This document shows positions 43,248-53,844 of a stretch of 64,000 bases of DNA, piece after piece (the first letter of the stretch is position 1; the number at the start of each line of letters is the position of its first letter). A program made the translations under genes and the position numbers. The notes under the pieces are model-generated. The model worked only from the letters and a program-made list of their open reading frames with translations, was not told the DNA's origin and made no database searches. Source of the DNA: Moellerella wisconsensis ATCC 35017 (GTDB lineage: Bacteria; Pseudomonadota; Gammaproteobacteria; Enterobacterales; Enterobacteriaceae); NCBI RefSeq assembly GCF_001294465.1, contig NZ_LGAA01000014.1, positions 106,381 to 170,380 of the forward strand, written 5' to 3'.

Positions 43248-44426
43248 ATGAACATGATTATTGTCGGTGGTGGAATGGCTGGCGCAACGCTTGCATTGGC
43301 TATTTCTGCCTTAAGTCAAGGAAAGGTAAAGGTTTCGTTAGTCGAAGCGTCGCTGCCAAATCAACAACATCCAGGGTTTGATGCCCGCTCTATAGCTTTA
43401 GCGTATCAAACCTGCAAGCGACTTGAGCAGATTGGCATTTGGTCTGCACTGGCTTCTTATGTTACACCGATTACTCATGTTCATGTTTCAGACAGCGGGC
43501 ATGCGGGCTTCGTTAATATTGATACACATGATTATCAAATTCCACAACTTGGTAATGTCATTGAATTGCATGATGCAGGATCACAACTATTTAAGTTGCT
43601 ACAACATGCCCCCGGAGTAACGCTTTATTGTCCAGCCAAAGTTGCCTCTATTTCTCGAACTGCCCAGCAAGTCTCGGTGACGCTGGATAATGGCCAAATG
43701 ATTAATGGTGAATTATTGGTTGCTGCCGATGGTTCTCAATCTGCCGTAGGCCATGCGTGTAATATTCAGTGGCAACAGGATGATTATCAACAAGTTGCGG
43801 TTATTGCTAATGTGAAAACAGCAGAGGATCCACAGGGCCGTGCTTTTGAACGATTTACTGAATTTGGTCCCTTGGCTTTATTGCCAATGTCTCAAGGGCG
43901 AAGTTCATTAGTTTGGTGTCATAGTAACCAGAACATGGATGCCATAAACTCATGGAATGACGCTGAATTTAAGCAAAAATTACAAACGGCTTTTGGCTGG
44001 CGTTTGGGCAGTATTGATTACGTGGGAAAACGTACTTGTTATCCGCTGTCTTTACGTCAAGCTGTTCGTCAAATTAGCCACCGAGTTGCTTTAGTGGGAA
44101 ATGCCTCGCAAACGCTTCATCCTATTGCTGGTCAAGGGTTTAATTTAGGCATTAGAGACGTTATTCAGTTAGCTCAAAATGTGACTAAAGCAGCAGAGCA
44201 AGGGCGAGATATTGGGTCATTCGCGGTATTAAACCAATATCAACAGCATCGAAATGATGATAGAAAGAGAACGATCGGCATGACCGATGGATTGGTTCGT
44301 CTGTTTGCTAATCGTTGTCTTCCATTGGTGGTTGGTCGAAATATTGGCTTAATGGCAATGGAAATGTTACCTCCAGCGCGTGATATACTGGCCCGACAAA
44401 CATTGGGTTGGGTTGCGCATCAATAA
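43248..44426 (+). CDS. ubiH: 2-octaprenyl-6-methoxyphenol hydroxylase UbiH
   Basis: UbiH is an FAD monooxygenase of ubiquinone synthesis that hydroxylates the ring at C4. The 392 residues show the N-terminal dinucleotide motif IIVGGGMAGATLALA, the DG motif LLVAADGSQSAVG and the second FAD motif VALVGNASQTLHPIAGQGFNLG. In the last motif relatives usually have GNAAQT or GDAAHT; GNASQT is a small change. A 108-bp gap separates it from pepP; ubiI follows 26 bp later. Confidence 0.95.
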   Translation: MNMIIVGGGMAGATLALAISALSQGKVKVSLVEASLPNQQHPGFDARSIALAYQTCKRLEQIGIWSALASYVTPITHVHVSDSGHAGFVNIDTHDYQIPQLGNVIELHDAGSQLFKLLQHAPGVTLYCPAKVASISRTAQQVSVTLDNGQMINGELLVAADGSQSAVGHACNIQWQQDDYQQVAVIANVKTAEDPQGRAFERFTEFGPLALLPMSQGRSSLVWCHSNQNMDAINSWNDAEFKQKLQTAFGWRLGSIDYVGKRTCYPLSLRQAVRQISHRVALVGNASQTLHPIAGQGFNLGIRDVIQLAQNVTKAAEQGRDIGSFAVLNQYQQHRNDDRKRTIGMTDGLVRLFANRCLPLVVGRNIGLMAMEMLPPARDILARQTLGWVAHQ

Positions 44427-44452
44427 CCACAAAATTAAGAGGACTTATCAGT

Positions 44453-45685
44453 ATGCAATCATTTGATGTGGTTATCGCTGGTGGTGGAATGGTTGGTTTA
44501 GCTTTAGCGTGTGGCTTAACCGGCAGTGGATTACGGATTGCGGTAATTGAACACCAACCATCGGTACAGAATTTTAATCCACAGTCAGAGCCAGAGCTGC
44601 GAGTTTCGGCAATTAATGCCGCCAGTGAAAAACTACTGACACATCTTGGTGTTTGGTCGCGGATTAAATCCATGCGAGCAAGTCCGTATACAGAAATGGA
44701 AGTTTGGGATAATCACAGTTTTGGACGTATTCATTTTTCGGCACAACAAGCCTCAAGTACTCATTTAGGTCATATCGTTGAAAATAGAGTGATCCGTGAC
44801 GCATTATGGCAACGTGTTTTAGAATGTGATGATGTGCAGATAATTTCACCCGCTGCTATCGAGAAGATCCACTGGGGAGAGAACGAGGCATTTATTACAC
44901 TTAGTGATGAGCAAGTATTAACCGCAAGGTTAGTGATTGGAGCGGATGGTGCGCAATCGTGGCTACGAACCCACGCCGATATTCCATTAACCTTTTGGGA
45001 CTATGAACATACCGCGCTAGTAGCGACAATTCGTACCGAGCAGCCTCATGGTGGGGTGGCTCGTCAGGCATTTCATGGTGATGGAATTTTAGCTTTTTTA
45101 CCGCTCAGTGACCCGCATTTATGCTCTATTGTTTGGTCTATTCCTGCACTGTTGGCGGAGCAACGTAAAATTAGCGATGTCACACAGTTTGAACGAGAAT
45201 TAAGTGTAGCTTTTGATATGCGCTTGGGATTATGCCAGCTGACAAGCTCACGTTTTACAGTGCCACTGGTTGGACGCTATGCGCGCAATTTTGCGGCTCA
45301 GCGCTTGGCTTTATTAGGCGATGCGGCCCACACGATTCATCCATTAGCTGGGCAAGGAGTTAACCTCGGATTTATGGATGTAGCCGAGTTGATTGGTGAA
45401 TTAAAACGTTTGCACCGTGAAGGCAAAGATATCGGACAATATTTATATCTACGCCGCTATGAGCGACGTCGTAAACATAGTGCTGCACTAATGCTCGCGG
45501 GTATGCAAGGATTTAGACAGTTATTTGATGGCAATAATCCGGCCAAGAAATTATTGCGTGATTTAGGTTTATTGTTAGCTGATAATTTACCTGGCGTAAA
45601 ACCTCAGTTATTGAATCATGCTATGGGGCTCTCAGATATGCCGGAATGGTTGCAACAATTATCTATAATTGAAGAGCGCGAGTAG
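44453..45685 (+). CDS. ubiI: 2-octaprenylphenol hydroxylase UbiI (VisC)
   Basis: UbiI is the FAD monooxygenase that hydroxylates C5 of the ubiquinone ring. The 410-residue protein has VVIAGGGMVGLALACGL at the N-terminus, VIGADGAQSWLR (DG motif) and LALLGDAAHTIHPLAGQGVNLGFMD. The ATG at 44453 is chosen because it matches the E. coli start (MQS-DV) and an AAGAGGA site lies nine bases upstream; the open frame back to 44408 overlaps ubiH and is not needed. A strong inverted repeat about 100 bp downstream probably ends the operon. Confidence 0.95.
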   Translation: MQSFDVVIAGGGMVGLALACGLTGSGLRIAVIEHQPSVQNFNPQSEPELRVSAINAASEKLLTHLGVWSRIKSMRASPYTEMEVWDNHSFGRIHFSAQQASSTHLGHIVENRVIRDALWQRVLECDDVQIISPAAIEKIHWGENEAFITLSDEQVLTARLVIGADGAQSWLRTHADIPLTFWDYEHTALVATIRTEQPHGGVARQAFHGDGILAFLPLSDPHLCSIVWSIPALLAEQRKISDVTQFERELSVAFDMRLGLCQLTSSRFTVPLVGRYARNFAAQRLALLGDAAHTIHPLAGQGVNLGFMDVAELIGELKRLHREGKDIGQYLYLRRYERRRKHSAALMLAGMQGFRQLFDGNNPAKKLLRDLGLLLADNLPGVKPQLLNHAMGLSDMPEWLQQLSIIEERE

Positions 45686-46027
45686 AACAAAAGACCAAGA
45701 AGAACCAAAATAAGAGTGTTCTGCTTGAGGCTGACGCCATTATTTAGCTGACCAGATTGGTTGGCTATCAAAATAAGTATATCGACACCAAGTAACGTGA
45801 TTAATCGTTACTTGGTGATAATATATCTCAAATTATATTCCACTAGCAGCTATTTTAGATTGTTAAGTTATAAAAAAATAGCAAAGCGCCCCTTATTAAT
45901 AAAAAATGGCCTGAGTTTTAATTGATATAAAACAATAAAAACATTAGATTAGCGTTATTGCCATTAACGCATAATAGCAATGAAAAATTAATAAATGGAA
46001 TTTATACACTAATAAAAGGAATATATT
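45686..46027. other. Spacer between ubiI and the small unknown gene
   Basis: The 342-bp gap contains a perfect 12-bp inverted repeat (listed separately) and an AT-rich stretch that should hold the promoter of the next gene. No other coding frame is convincing. Confidence 0.5.
45786..45817 (+). terminator. Strong inverted repeat after ubiI, possible terminator
   Basis: CACCAAGTAACG (45786-45797) pairs perfectly with 45806-45817 around an 8-base loop. The following sequence (ATAATATATC) is AU-rich but has no real T run, so it may be a weak terminator or an mRNA end-protecting hairpin for the pepP-ubiH-ubiI message. Confidence 0.6.
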
Positions 46028-46363
46028 ATGTCTGGATTTTTTAATACACTTAAAAGTATGGCTAAATCGGTTGTTCAATCAAAAATCTTTAAAGAATTTA
46101 CTAAAAAAGCGATTAATTTGCTGGAAGAAGTAGGTTTAAATTTGTTGAAACAAGCCAAAAATAAACTGATCGCCGCATTTAGCGCAGAAGAACCGAAAAA
46201 AGAAGCTATCGTGACGCCAATGAAAACAGCGACCGGTGATGCTGATAGCTTAATTAGCCAAATTAGCGCTATGAAAAGTAATAATGACTCAGTTAGTGCG
46301 TTAGGTTCAATTCCTCTCATCGGTGATTTAGCTCCGTCAATGCCGTTACTTGCCGCTAAATAA
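46028..46363 (+). CDS. Hypothetical small protein with amphipathic N-terminal helices
   Basis: I do not recognise this 111-residue protein. The first ~55 residues are Lys-rich and look like two amphipathic helices (FFNTLKSMAKSVVQSKIFKEF, KKAINLLEEVGLNLLKQA). A Glu/Lys hinge follows, then a Ser/Asn/Asp-rich stretch (SLISQISAMKSNNDSVSALG) and a hydrophobic tail (SIPLIGDLAPSMPLLAAK). No cleavable signal peptide or clear transmembrane helix is seen. An AAAAGGAA site lies before the ATG and a 13-bp hairpin follows the stop, so it looks like a real monocistronic gene. It could be membrane-associated or peptide-like; this is inference. Confidence 0.75.
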   Translation: MSGFFNTLKSMAKSVVQSKIFKEFTKKAINLLEEVGLNLLKQAKNKLIAAFSAEEPKKEAIVTPMKTATGDADSLISQISAMKSNNDSVSALGSIPLIGDLAPSMPLLAAK

Positions 46364-46379
46364 TAATTCTTATCTTAAT

Positions 46380-46410
46380 AATAACTGATCTCTAGATGAG
46401 GTCAGTTATT
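46380..46410 (+). terminator. Hairpin after the small unknown gene
   Basis: A 13-bp stem with one T-G pair (46380-46392 with 46398-46410) and a 5-base loop lies 17 bp past the stop, followed by an A/T-rich tail with five T in a row. It fits a moderate intrinsic terminator and isolates the gene from gcvT. Confidence 0.7.
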
Positions 46411-46858
46411 AATTCTATTTTTCATCCTCTAGATCTGCTGCCATATAATTTAAAAAAACTAATCAATAAATTTTTCGCATTATATTTACTAATTATTCAA
46501 TTCTCTAAAATTTATTATTTAGTGGCATAGGCATAACTTCATATCGTGATAACGCTCACTTTTGTGGGTGTGTTTCGACCTATAAAGTGATCACCTTCAA
46601 TTTATTAATCAAAAATACTGGATAATCTTTATATCTATTAGTAATAAATAGATTTATTAGCCTTATTTTTATTTATGGTTTATAACTTAAATCAGTGCTA
46701 GTTTTAAACTGAAGGTATCGTTTGCGTTATGGGTATACTACTAAGGCATCAATTATCGCCAAAAAAGCAATTAATCCGTGATAATAGTTGTTTGTCATAA
46801 TAGCAATTTATCGCATTTAAGATGTCCCTATTCATATAAAGAATGAACGAGGAAAGTC
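46411..46858. other. gcvT upstream control region
   Basis: About 450 bp without a gene. In E. coli the gcvTHP promoter is controlled by GcvA, GcvR, Lrp and PurR over a long region, so the length fits. I did not see a glycine riboswitch or a clear PurR box. A GAGGAAAG site precedes the gcvT ATG. Confidence 0.5.
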
Positions 46859-47953
46859 ATGGCAAAACAAACGGTGTTATATGATGAACATGTCGCGAAT
46901 GGCGCAAAGATGGTCGATTTTCACGGCTGGATGATGCCATTACATTACGGTTCACAAATTAATGAACATAATCAAGTGCGAACCGATGCGGGAATGTTTG
47001 ATGTGTCTCATATGACGATAGTCGATCTTAATGGTGAAGGTTGTCGTTCATTTTTGCGTTATTTGCTGGCCAACGATATTAATAAATTAACAGTCAAGGG
47101 AAAGGCACTGTACTCTCCAATGCTGAATGCTTCTGGTGGCGTAATTGATGACTTAATTGTTTATTACTTAGATGATCATTATTATCGATTGGTGGTTAAC
47201 TCAGCAACTCGAGAAAAAGATATTACATGGATAAATCAACACATTAGCAGTTATCCAGTTAGAGTTACGGTCAGGGATGATTTAGCGTTAATCGCAGTGC
47301 AAGGCCCGCAAGCTCCCCAAAAAGTCCAATCTATACTTTCTCCCTCACAATGCCAAGCTATTGCCAATTTACCTCCTTTTAATGGAATACAAACCGGTGA
47401 ATTATTTATTGCTACCACTGGATATACTGGTGAAGCCGGTTATGAAATTGCATTACCTAAACAACAAGCTGTTGAGTTCTGGCATCAGTTATTGGGAGCG
47501 GGAGTTAAACCGGCGGGATTAGGGGCTCGAGATACTTTGCGCTTAGAAGCGGGAATGAACTTATATGGTCAAGATATGGATGAAACTGTTTCACCATTAG
47601 CGGCTAATATGGGCTGGACTATTGCTTGGCAACCAGAGAATCGTGATTTTATCGGTCGTCAAGCGTTGGAAAAATTACGCCAGCACGATACCGAGCTATT
47701 GGTGGGTATCGTGATGCGAGAAAAAGGTATTTTACGTAGCGGGCAACCTGTTCGATTTACCGATGATTTGGGGCAATTACAACAAGGCGTGATTACTAGC
47801 GGCTCATTTTCCCCAACATTAGGTTTCAGTATCGGTTTGGCTCGTGTTCCTGCAGGAATTAAACGTCAGGCTATTGTTGAAATTCGTCACCGAGAAATGC
47901 CGGTAGAGGTAGTGAAACCGGGATTCGTACGTAATGGTCAGGCTCTGGTATGA
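46859..47953 (+). CDS. gcvT: Aminomethyltransferase, glycine cleavage T protein
   Basis: GcvT transfers the aminomethyl carbon from lipoyl-H-protein to tetrahydrofolate and releases ammonia. The 364 residues are the usual length. Family stretches include [20 protein letters not shown] at the N-terminus, [28 protein letters not shown] and [23 protein letters not shown]. It is the first gene of the gcv cluster; gcvH follows after about 50 bp. Confidence 0.97.
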   Translation: MAKQTVLYDEHVANGAKMVDFHGWMMPLHYGSQINEHNQVRTDAGMFDVSHMTIVDLNGEGCRSFLRYLLANDINKLTVKGKALYSPMLNASGGVIDDLIVYYLDDHYYRLVVNSATREKDITWINQHISSYPVRVTVRDDLALIAVQGPQAPQKVQSILSPSQCQAIANLPPFNGIQTGELFIATTGYTGEAGYEIALPKQQAVEFWHQLLGAGVKPAGLGARDTLRLEAGMNLYGQDMDETVSPLAANMGWTIAWQPENRDFIGRQALEKLRQHDTELLVGIVMREKGILRSGQPVRFTDDLGQLQQGVITSGSFSPTLGFSIGLARVPAGIKRQAIVEIRHREMPVEVVKPGFVRNGQALV

Positions 47954-48006
47954 GCTCGAGTATGATAGTTTAGAATTATGAATTGATAATACAGTGAGGA
48001 TAAGTG

Positions 48007-48396
48007 ATGAGTAATGCTCCAGCAGAATTAAAATATACAAGTGAACATGAATGGTTACGTGCTGAAGGTAATGGTGAATTTACTGTTGGTATCACGGCTC
48101 ATGCACAAGAAACTCTGGGTGATATGGTTTTTATTGATCTGCCAGATGTGGGTACTGAGGTCAATATGGGCGAAGAGTGTGCGGTGGTTGAATCCGTAAA
48201 AGCAGCATCTGATATTTATGCACCGTTATCGGGGCAAATTATTGCGGTTAATGAAACGCTGAATGATTCTCCTGAGTTAGTTAATGAACAACCGTATCAA
48301 GAAGGGTGGATTTTTCGGATTAAGGCCAGCGATGAGGCTGAAATTGCTAATTTATTAGATGCCGATGTCTATTTAGCGCTAATTGAAGAAGAATAA
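48007..48396 (+). CDS. gcvH: Glycine cleavage H protein
   Basis: GcvH is the lipoyl carrier protein that shuttles the aminomethyl intermediate between the P, T and L proteins. The 129 residues match the family; the lipoylated Lys lies in [12 protein letters not shown]. An in-frame GTG at 48004 precedes the ATG; the ATG matches the E. coli start and has a GTGAGGA site upstream. A hairpin follows directly, which may partly separate gcvH from gcvP. Confidence 0.97.
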   Translation: MSNAPAELKYTSEHEWLRAEGNGEFTVGITAHAQETLGDMVFIDLPDVGTEVNMGEECAVVESVKAASDIYAPLSGQIIAVNETLNDSPELVNEQPYQEGWIFRIKASDEAEIANLLDADVYLALIEEE

Positions 48397-48404
48397 TTTT
48401 GAAG

Positions 48405-48436
48405 GCTCCATTATCGTTGATTGTGGAGCTTTTTTA
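48405..48436 (+). terminator. Possible terminator between gcvH and gcvP
   Basis: GCTCCA (48405-48410) pairs with TGGAGC (48424-48429), with an inner ATC-GTT-GAT helix, followed by six T. It lies eight bases after the gcvH stop. It may attenuate read-through to gcvP, which starts 239 bp after gcvH. Confidence 0.7.
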
Positions 48437-48635
48437 TTATCATTCATTCCTATTATATTGCTGTCACTCTATTTAACGCCTCTGATATTTGGATATCCGA
48501 TCGCCTGATTTATCGATAAAAATCGCGCGTATGAAACACAAGTATCATTCTGCCTTCGGCACGATTAAATGAAATATTTTAGGGATATCCGTCTGTTATT
48601 ACAGTTCATCAACTAAAAAACGGGAATATCAACGC

Positions 48636-51515
48636 ATGACTACCACGTTAAGCCAATTAGAGAACCGTACTGAATTTATCCAACGCCATATTGGCTCTTC
48701 CGAACAGCAGATTAATCAAATGCTAGCTGTTGTTGGTTCAAAATCACTGGATGAACTGACCGATAAAATTGTACCTAAAAATATTTTGTTATCTGAGCCG
48801 CCATATGTTGGGGAAGGGGCAACAGAGCAAGAGGCTTTAGCTGAACTTAAAGCGATTGCTTCACTGAATAAACGTTATAAAAGTTATATTGGTATGGGGT
48901 ATACGCCTGCCATATTACCGCCGGTTATACTGCGTAACTTATTAGAAAATCCTGGATGGTATACTGCTTATACCCCGTATCAACCTGAAGTTTCACAAGG
49001 TCGATTAGAATCTCTTCTTAATTTTCAGCAGTTAACTATTGATCTTACTGGGCTTGATTTAGCATCCGCTTCTTTGCTGGATGAAGCAACGGCAGCAGCA
49101 GAAGCGATGGCGATGGCCAAACGAGTGAGTAAGTTAAAACAGGCTGAGCGCTTTTTTGTAGCTGATGATATTCATCCTCAAACTCTAGATGTAGTACGTA
49201 CTCGCGCTGGAACTTTTGGTTTTGAGATAATTGTTGATAGTGCTGACAAAGTTTTAGAGCATGAAAATATCTTTGGGGCGTTATTACAGCAGGTCGGAAC
49301 TACCGGTGAAGTTCATGATTACACCGAATTAATGCAACGGCTTAAACAAAAGAAAATTATTTCGTGTGTGGCCGCAGATTTAATGACACTGGTGTGTGTC
49401 ACACCACCAGGAAAACAAGGTGCTGATATTGTTTTTGGGTCTGCCCAGCGTTTTGGTGTTCCTATGGGTTACGGTGGCCCTCATGCCGCTTTTTTTGCTT
49501 GTCGTGATGAATTTAAGCGTGCAATGCCGGGACGCATAATTGGTGTATCACGCGATGCAGCCGGTAATACTGCACTGCGTATGGCGATGCAAACACGTGA
49601 ACAGCATATTCGCCGAGAGAAAGCTAATTCAAATATTTGTACTTCTCAGGTTCTACTTGCCAATATTGCTGCAATGTATGCCGTTTATCATGGACCTGAA
49701 GGATTAAAACGGATTGCTGAGCGAATTCATCGTTTATGCGATATATTCGCATTGGCACTTAAAAATGCGGGTATGAAATTAAAACATCAGCATTGGTTTG
49801 ATACTTTAACTATTGAAGTCGAAGATAAAGCAGGGGTGCTGATGCGAGCTGAAGAACATCAATTGAATCTGAGAACCGATATTCATAATGCGGTGGGTAT
49901 TACTTTTAGCGAAACCACGACACGAGCCGATCTAATTGAATTATATACCGTTTTAACTGGCGAAGATAAGTTGCTTGATATTGATACTTTAGATAAGCAA
50001 GCTGCGGCTGAGAACTCTTCATTGCCTGCCAATTTGCGCCGCAGTGATATTATTTTGGCCCACCCAAATTTTCATCGTTATCATAGCGAAACGGATATGA
50101 TGCGCTATATGCATAGCTTGGAGCGCAAAGATTTGGCGTTAAATCAAGCGATGATCCCTTTAGGTTCTTGCACCATGAAGCTAAATGCTGCGGCTGAAAT
50201 GTTGCCGATAACGTGGCCTGAATTTGGCGAACTGCATCCATTCTGCCCTGTAGCTCAGTCGCAAGGATATCAGCAAATGATAGCCCAACTATCCCATTGG
50301 TTAGTTCAGCTAACGGGATATGATGCAGTATGTATGCAACCGAATTCTGGAGCACAGGGCGAATACGCGGGGTTACTCGCAATTCGCCGTTATCATCAAC
50401 ATAATAAACAAAATCAGCGTAATATTTGTCTTATTCCCGCATCGGCCCATGGAACAAATCCTGCCTCAGCTCAAATGGCGGGGATGGATGTTGTGGTCGT
50501 GCGTTGTGATGATGCCGGTAATATTGATTTGATTGATTTGCGAGAAAAAGCTGAACTGCATAGTAATGAATTAGCTTGCGTTATGGTGACTTATCCTTCA
50601 ACTCATGGAGTGTATGAAGAGAGCATTCGAGAAGTTTGTGAGATTATTCATCAGCATAATGGCCAAGTCTATTTAGATGGTGCAAACATGAATGCTCAAG
50701 TGGGTTTGACAACACCGGGATTTATTGGTGCTGATGTTTCACACCTTAATTTGCATAAAACATTTTGTATCCCGCATGGCGGTGGTGGGCCGGGCATGGG
50801 CCCCATTGCAGTTAAACAACATTTGGCTCCATTTGTTCCGGGGCATTCAGTCGTTGAGTTAGAGACTTTGACACATCAAGGTGCTGTTTCAGCAGCTCCT
50901 TTTGGAAGTGCATCTATCTTGCCAATTAGTTGGATGTATATTCGTATGATGGGTTCTTATGGTTTACGAAAAGCTAGCCAAGTGGCTATTTTAAATGCCA
51001 ATTATATTGCGACCCGTTTAAAACATGATTATGAGATCCTTTATACGGGCTCTAATGGCTATGTGGCTCATGAATGTATTATTGATCTGCGACCGATTAA
51101 AAAACAGGTTGGAATTACAGAATTGGATATAGCAAAACGACTGATTGATTATGGATTCCATGCGCCAACAATGTCGTTTCCAGTTGCCGGGACATTAATG
51201 ATCGAGCCGACAGAATCGGAAAGTAAAGTAGAAATAGATCGTTTTATCGACGCGATGTTAGCAATCAAAGCGGAAGTTAATTTAGTCGAGAGTGCTGAAT
51301 GGCCGTTGGACGATAATCCGTTAGTTAATGCACCGCATATACAGACGGAATTAGCAGAAGAATGGACGCATACATATAGCCGCGAAATTGCTGTATTCCC
51401 AACCATACAGACAAAAACTAATAAATATTGGCCAGCGGTTAAACGCCTGGACGATGTCTATGGTGATAGGCATTTACATTGTTCTTGTGTGCCTATCGAT
51501 GAGTATAATCACTAG
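48636..51515 (+). CDS. gcvP: Glycine dehydrogenase (decarboxylating), P protein
   Basis: GcvP is the pyridoxal-phosphate enzyme that decarboxylates glycine and loads the remaining carbon on GcvH. The 959 residues contain two aminotransferase-like halves. The N-terminal half has [32 protein letters not shown] and [11 protein letters not shown]; the C-terminal half has the cofactor lysine in [21 protein letters not shown] and [13 protein letters not shown] 239-bp gap and a possible terminator separate it from gcvH, wider than in E. coli. The lipoamide dehydrogenase partner is the lpd product of this window. Confidence 0.97.
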   Translation: MTTTLSQLENRTEFIQRHIGSSEQQINQMLAVVGSKSLDELTDKIVPKNILLSEPPYVGEGATEQEALAELKAIASLNKRYKSYIGMGYTPAILPPVILRNLLENPGWYTAYTPYQPEVSQGRLESLLNFQQLTIDLTGLDLASASLLDEATAAAEAMAMAKRVSKLKQAERFFVADDIHPQTLDVVRTRAGTFGFEIIVDSADKVLEHENIFGALLQQVGTTGEVHDYTELMQRLKQKKIISCVAADLMTLVCVTPPGKQGADIVFGSAQRFGVPMGYGGPHAAFFACRDEFKRAMPGRIIGVSRDAAGNTALRMAMQTREQHIRREKANSNICTSQVLLANIAAMYAVYHGPEGLKRIAERIHRLCDIFALALKNAGMKLKHQHWFDTLTIEVEDKAGVLMRAEEHQLNLRTDIHNAVGITFSETTTRADLIELYTVLTGEDKLLDIDTLDKQAAAENSSLPANLRRSDIILAHPNFHRYHSETDMMRYMHSLERKDLALNQAMIPLGSCTMKLNAAAEMLPITWPEFGELHPFCPVAQSQGYQQMIAQLSHWLVQLTGYDAVCMQPNSGAQGEYAGLLAIRRYHQHNKQNQRNICLIPASAHGTNPASAQMAGMDVVVVRCDDAGNIDLIDLREKAELHSNELACVMVTYPSTHGVYEESIREVCEIIHQHNGQVYLDGANMNAQVGLTTPGFIGADVSHLNLHKTFCIPHGGGGPGMGPIAVKQHLAPFVPGHSVVELETLTHQGAVSAAPFGSASILPISWMYIRMMGSYGLRKASQVAILNANYIATRLKHDYEILYTGSNGYVAHECIIDLRPIKKQVGITELDIAKRLIDYGFHAPTMSFPVAGTLMIEPTESESKVEIDRFIDAMLAIKAEVNLVESAEWPLDDNPLVNAPHIQTELAEEWTHTYSREIAVFPTIQTKTNKYWPAVKRLDDVYGDRHLHCSCVPIDEYNH

Positions 51516-51540
51516 CCACATATAGCTTGATGTTTGAGCT

Positions 51541-51577
51541 ATAAGCCTGCCGTTCTTAATACAATCGGCAGGCTTAT
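51541..51577. terminator. Bidirectional terminator-like repeat after gcvP
   Basis: A perfect 12-bp inverted repeat (51541-51552 with 51566-51577) with a 13-base loop lies 25 bp after gcvP. Flanking A/T stretches on both sides suit use from either strand; the convergent HD-domain gene ends at 51687. Confidence 0.8.
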
Positions 51578-51686
51578 TTATTCGATTCGATTCTATTCAG
51601 TATCTTATTTAGCGTTGAACCGAAATTAGCTGGATAATAGCATAATTATTTTGTATCACTCTTTGCTCGTTATTATTTCCCTAATT

Positions 51687-52307
51687 CTATAATAACCAAC
51701 CTTTCTGCTGTGCTTGTTTTAATTGAGGCAGTAAATATTCCCATAATTCAGGAAATGCTTGTTCAATAAAGCTATTACGTGATATCACTTGTTCAAGACG
51801 AATATTATTTTGCACCCAACTTTGGCCATTATTATGCAAATTCATTAAGATTGGCATAATGCGATCAATCACATTGGCAAATTGTGCATCTTGGCTTTCT
51901 CCCGCTTCATATTCTTGCCATAGCGCTAAAAATTGACTTTGTTGCGGTTCTGGTAGCAGTCCAAAAATACGATTAGCGGCTTTAACTTCTTGCTCATGAA
52001 TCGCTTCACGTGCTGCGATATCATAAACCATGACATCCCCTGCATCGATTTCAACCACATCATGAAGCAGTGCCATTTTTAGTACTCGTGTAGTATCGAT
52101 ACCCTTAACATAGGGGGCAAAACTCATGACTGCCATTGCAAAATGCCAACTATGTTCAGCTGTATTTTCATTTCGACTGCTATCTAATAATTCGGTTTTA
52201 CGATAAACGCATTTGAGTTTATCTAATTCCATTAAAAATTGAACAACTTCAGTAAAAGGGCCAAAGTTTAATGTATTCTCAGGTATTTCTAATATTGCTG
52301 ATGTCAT
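51687..52307 (-). CDS. HD-domain phosphohydrolase (YfbR/HDDC2-like)
   Basis: A 206-residue cytoplasmic protein with the HD metal-binding pattern: NTAEHSWHFAMAV (His), ALLHDVVEIDAGD (HD) and NVIDRIMP (Asp). This is the arrangement of HDDC2/YfbR-type nucleotidases, which dephosphorylate nucleoside monophosphates; the substrate here is unknown. It lies between gcvP and ygfZ, where E. coli carries bglA and yqf genes, and 17 bp downstream of ygfZ on the same strand, so the two may be co-transcribed. Confidence 0.85.
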   Translation of the reverse strand: MTSAILEIPENTLNFGPFTEVVQFLMELDKLKCVYRKTELLDSSRNENTAEHSWHFAMAVMSFAPYVKGIDTTRVLKMALLHDVVEIDAGDVMVYDIAAREAIHEQEVKAANRIFGLLPEPQQSQFLALWQEYEAGESQDAQFANVIDRIMPILMNLHNNGQSWVQNNIRLEQVISRNSFIEQAFPELWEYLLPQLKQAQQKGWLL

Positions 52308-52324
52308 TGATTGCTCCGATATTA

Positions 52325-53317
52325 TTATTTTTCTTCATCTAGCGAATAAGGCAGTGGTTGAATAGTCAGATGGCTATTCTCATCACCTTTAACTCGAAAT
52401 ACACTTTCTGCTTCCATATCGTTATTCATAACTACTTGTAGATTAATACTTTCATCATTCAGACGAACTGCAGATAATACGGTTCCAGTACGGCGCCATT
52501 TATCCCCTAGTTGCCATTCAAGATCATCACCGGCGACTGGGACGTTTGTAGCGGTACCTTTCAGCCAATACATTGCTCGTTTGTTCGCTCCACGAAACTT
52601 AGCTCGAGCGACCATTTCTTGCCCGGTGTAACATCCTTTCTTAAAGCAAATTCCGGCAGGTAATGCTTGTAAATTAGTTGCTTGTGGAATAAATTGCGCA
52701 CTGTTGGCGGCATCAATAATAGCAAATCCCGCTTCGATATCTAATGATAGCCACTGCGCACTATCGGTACGCTGTGCTGAGGTTAACGTATTGGCTAATT
52801 TCTCGGCTTCAGCTGGCGTTGTAATGATGAGGAAACGTTCACTCGGCAGTGAAAAATGCAGAATTAAACCCTCATTAAGGGTAATAACTTGATTTTCATC
52901 GTCAGGCAATGAAGAAAAATTGTGTTCAAGTGCGAGTCTAGCGCCGAGGCCTGCAATACCCAACATGACTGAGTCGTTATCAATGCTCATAGAAACTTTA
53001 GAAAAAACCGCATATTTTTTCAGCTCAGCCAACTGATCCTCAATGACACTTTTTCTCTCTATATAAGCATAGCCTTCACCACGATGGAATAATCTTAAAT
53101 CACTCCACATTTTACCTTTGGCATCACAATGCGCACTAAGGGTATGTTGGTGAGATGCCAGTGCTGCGATATCAGAGGTTACTTGTCCTTGTAAATATTT
53201 CTCAGCGTCAGCTCCTGTGATATTAACCAGTCCCCAATCTTCGAGAGAAATTAAGGTTAAAGGTAGGGATTGATAGCTTATAGGAATTTGATGTGAAAAT
53301 GGTATTTGGAAATTCAT
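52325..53317 (-). CDS. ygfZ: Folate-binding iron-sulfur cluster assembly/repair protein YgfZ
   Basis: YgfZ is a folate-dependent protein needed for activity of some iron-sulfur enzymes, such as the MiaB tRNA modification enzyme. It is related to the GcvT fold. The 330 residues keep the signature [17 protein letters not shown] with the essential Cys, plus [18 protein letters not shown] and [16 protein letters not shown]. It is divergent from sdhE with a 260-bp spacer, a conserved arrangement. Confidence 0.95.
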   Translation of the reverse strand: MNFQIPFSHQIPISYQSLPLTLISLEDWGLVNITGADAEKYLQGQVTSDIAALASHQHTLSAHCDAKGKMWSDLRLFHRGEGYAYIERKSVIEDQLAELKKYAVFSKVSMSIDNDSVMLGIAGLGARLALEHNFSSLPDDENQVITLNEGLILHFSLPSERFLIITTPAEAEKLANTLTSAQRTDSAQWLSLDIEAGFAIIDAANSAQFIPQATNLQALPAGICFKKGCYTGQEMVARAKFRGANKRAMYWLKGTATNVPVAGDDLEWQLGDKWRRTGTVLSAVRLNDESINLQVVMNNDMEAESVFRVKGDENSHLTIQPLPYSLDEEK

Positions 53318-53577
53318 GACATCACCTGTTGAGCGGGTAAGAGAAAAACAGTGTTCATGTTAAAATAGCTGGATAACAATGCAAGTAGTTATTATGATGT
53401 TCAGCTATTTATTAAATTTTCTAACAAAATAACTGATTGAAAAAAATCAATAAATATTTAAAAAATAGATAATTGTCATCCATGTCATGTTTTGAATGTG
53501 GTAATCTATTAATCTAATAAAAAAAATGACAAAGTAAGACCGGTTTGTTGTGATCGATAATAGAAGGTATCGAATAA

Positions 53578-53844
53578 ATGGATATTGATAATAAAGCGCG
53601 GATCCACTGGGCATGTCGTCGAGGAATGCGAGAACTGGATATTTCAATTATGCCTTTTTTTGAACATGAGTATGATGGATTAAACGATAATGAAAAATAC
53701 CAGTTTATTCGTTTGCTGGAGTGTGCAGATCCCGATCTGTTCAATTGGTTGATGAACCATGGTCGTCCTGACGATGATGAGATTTATCATATGATTAAAC
53801 TAATTCAACAAAGAAATAAAGACCGTGGTCCTGTGGAAATCTAA
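53578..53844 (+). CDS. sdhE: Succinate dehydrogenase flavinylation factor SdhE
   Basis: SdhE promotes covalent FAD attachment to SdhA (and FrdA). The 88 residues contain the RGxxE motif in [23 protein letters not shown] and the YWLMNHG-like stretch [11 protein letters not shown]. The gene overlaps ygfX by 20 bp, indicating translational coupling of the conserved sdhE-ygfX pair. Confidence 0.96.
   Translation: MDIDNKARIHWACRRGMRELDISIMPFFEHEYDGLNDNEKYQFIRLLECADPDLFNWLMNHGRPDDDEIYHMIKLIQQRNKDRGPVEI

Noticed and set aside
46411..46858. Glycine riboswitch before gcvT
   Set aside because: I looked for the paired aptamer features before gcvT and saw none; enterobacteria normally use GcvA/GcvR here.
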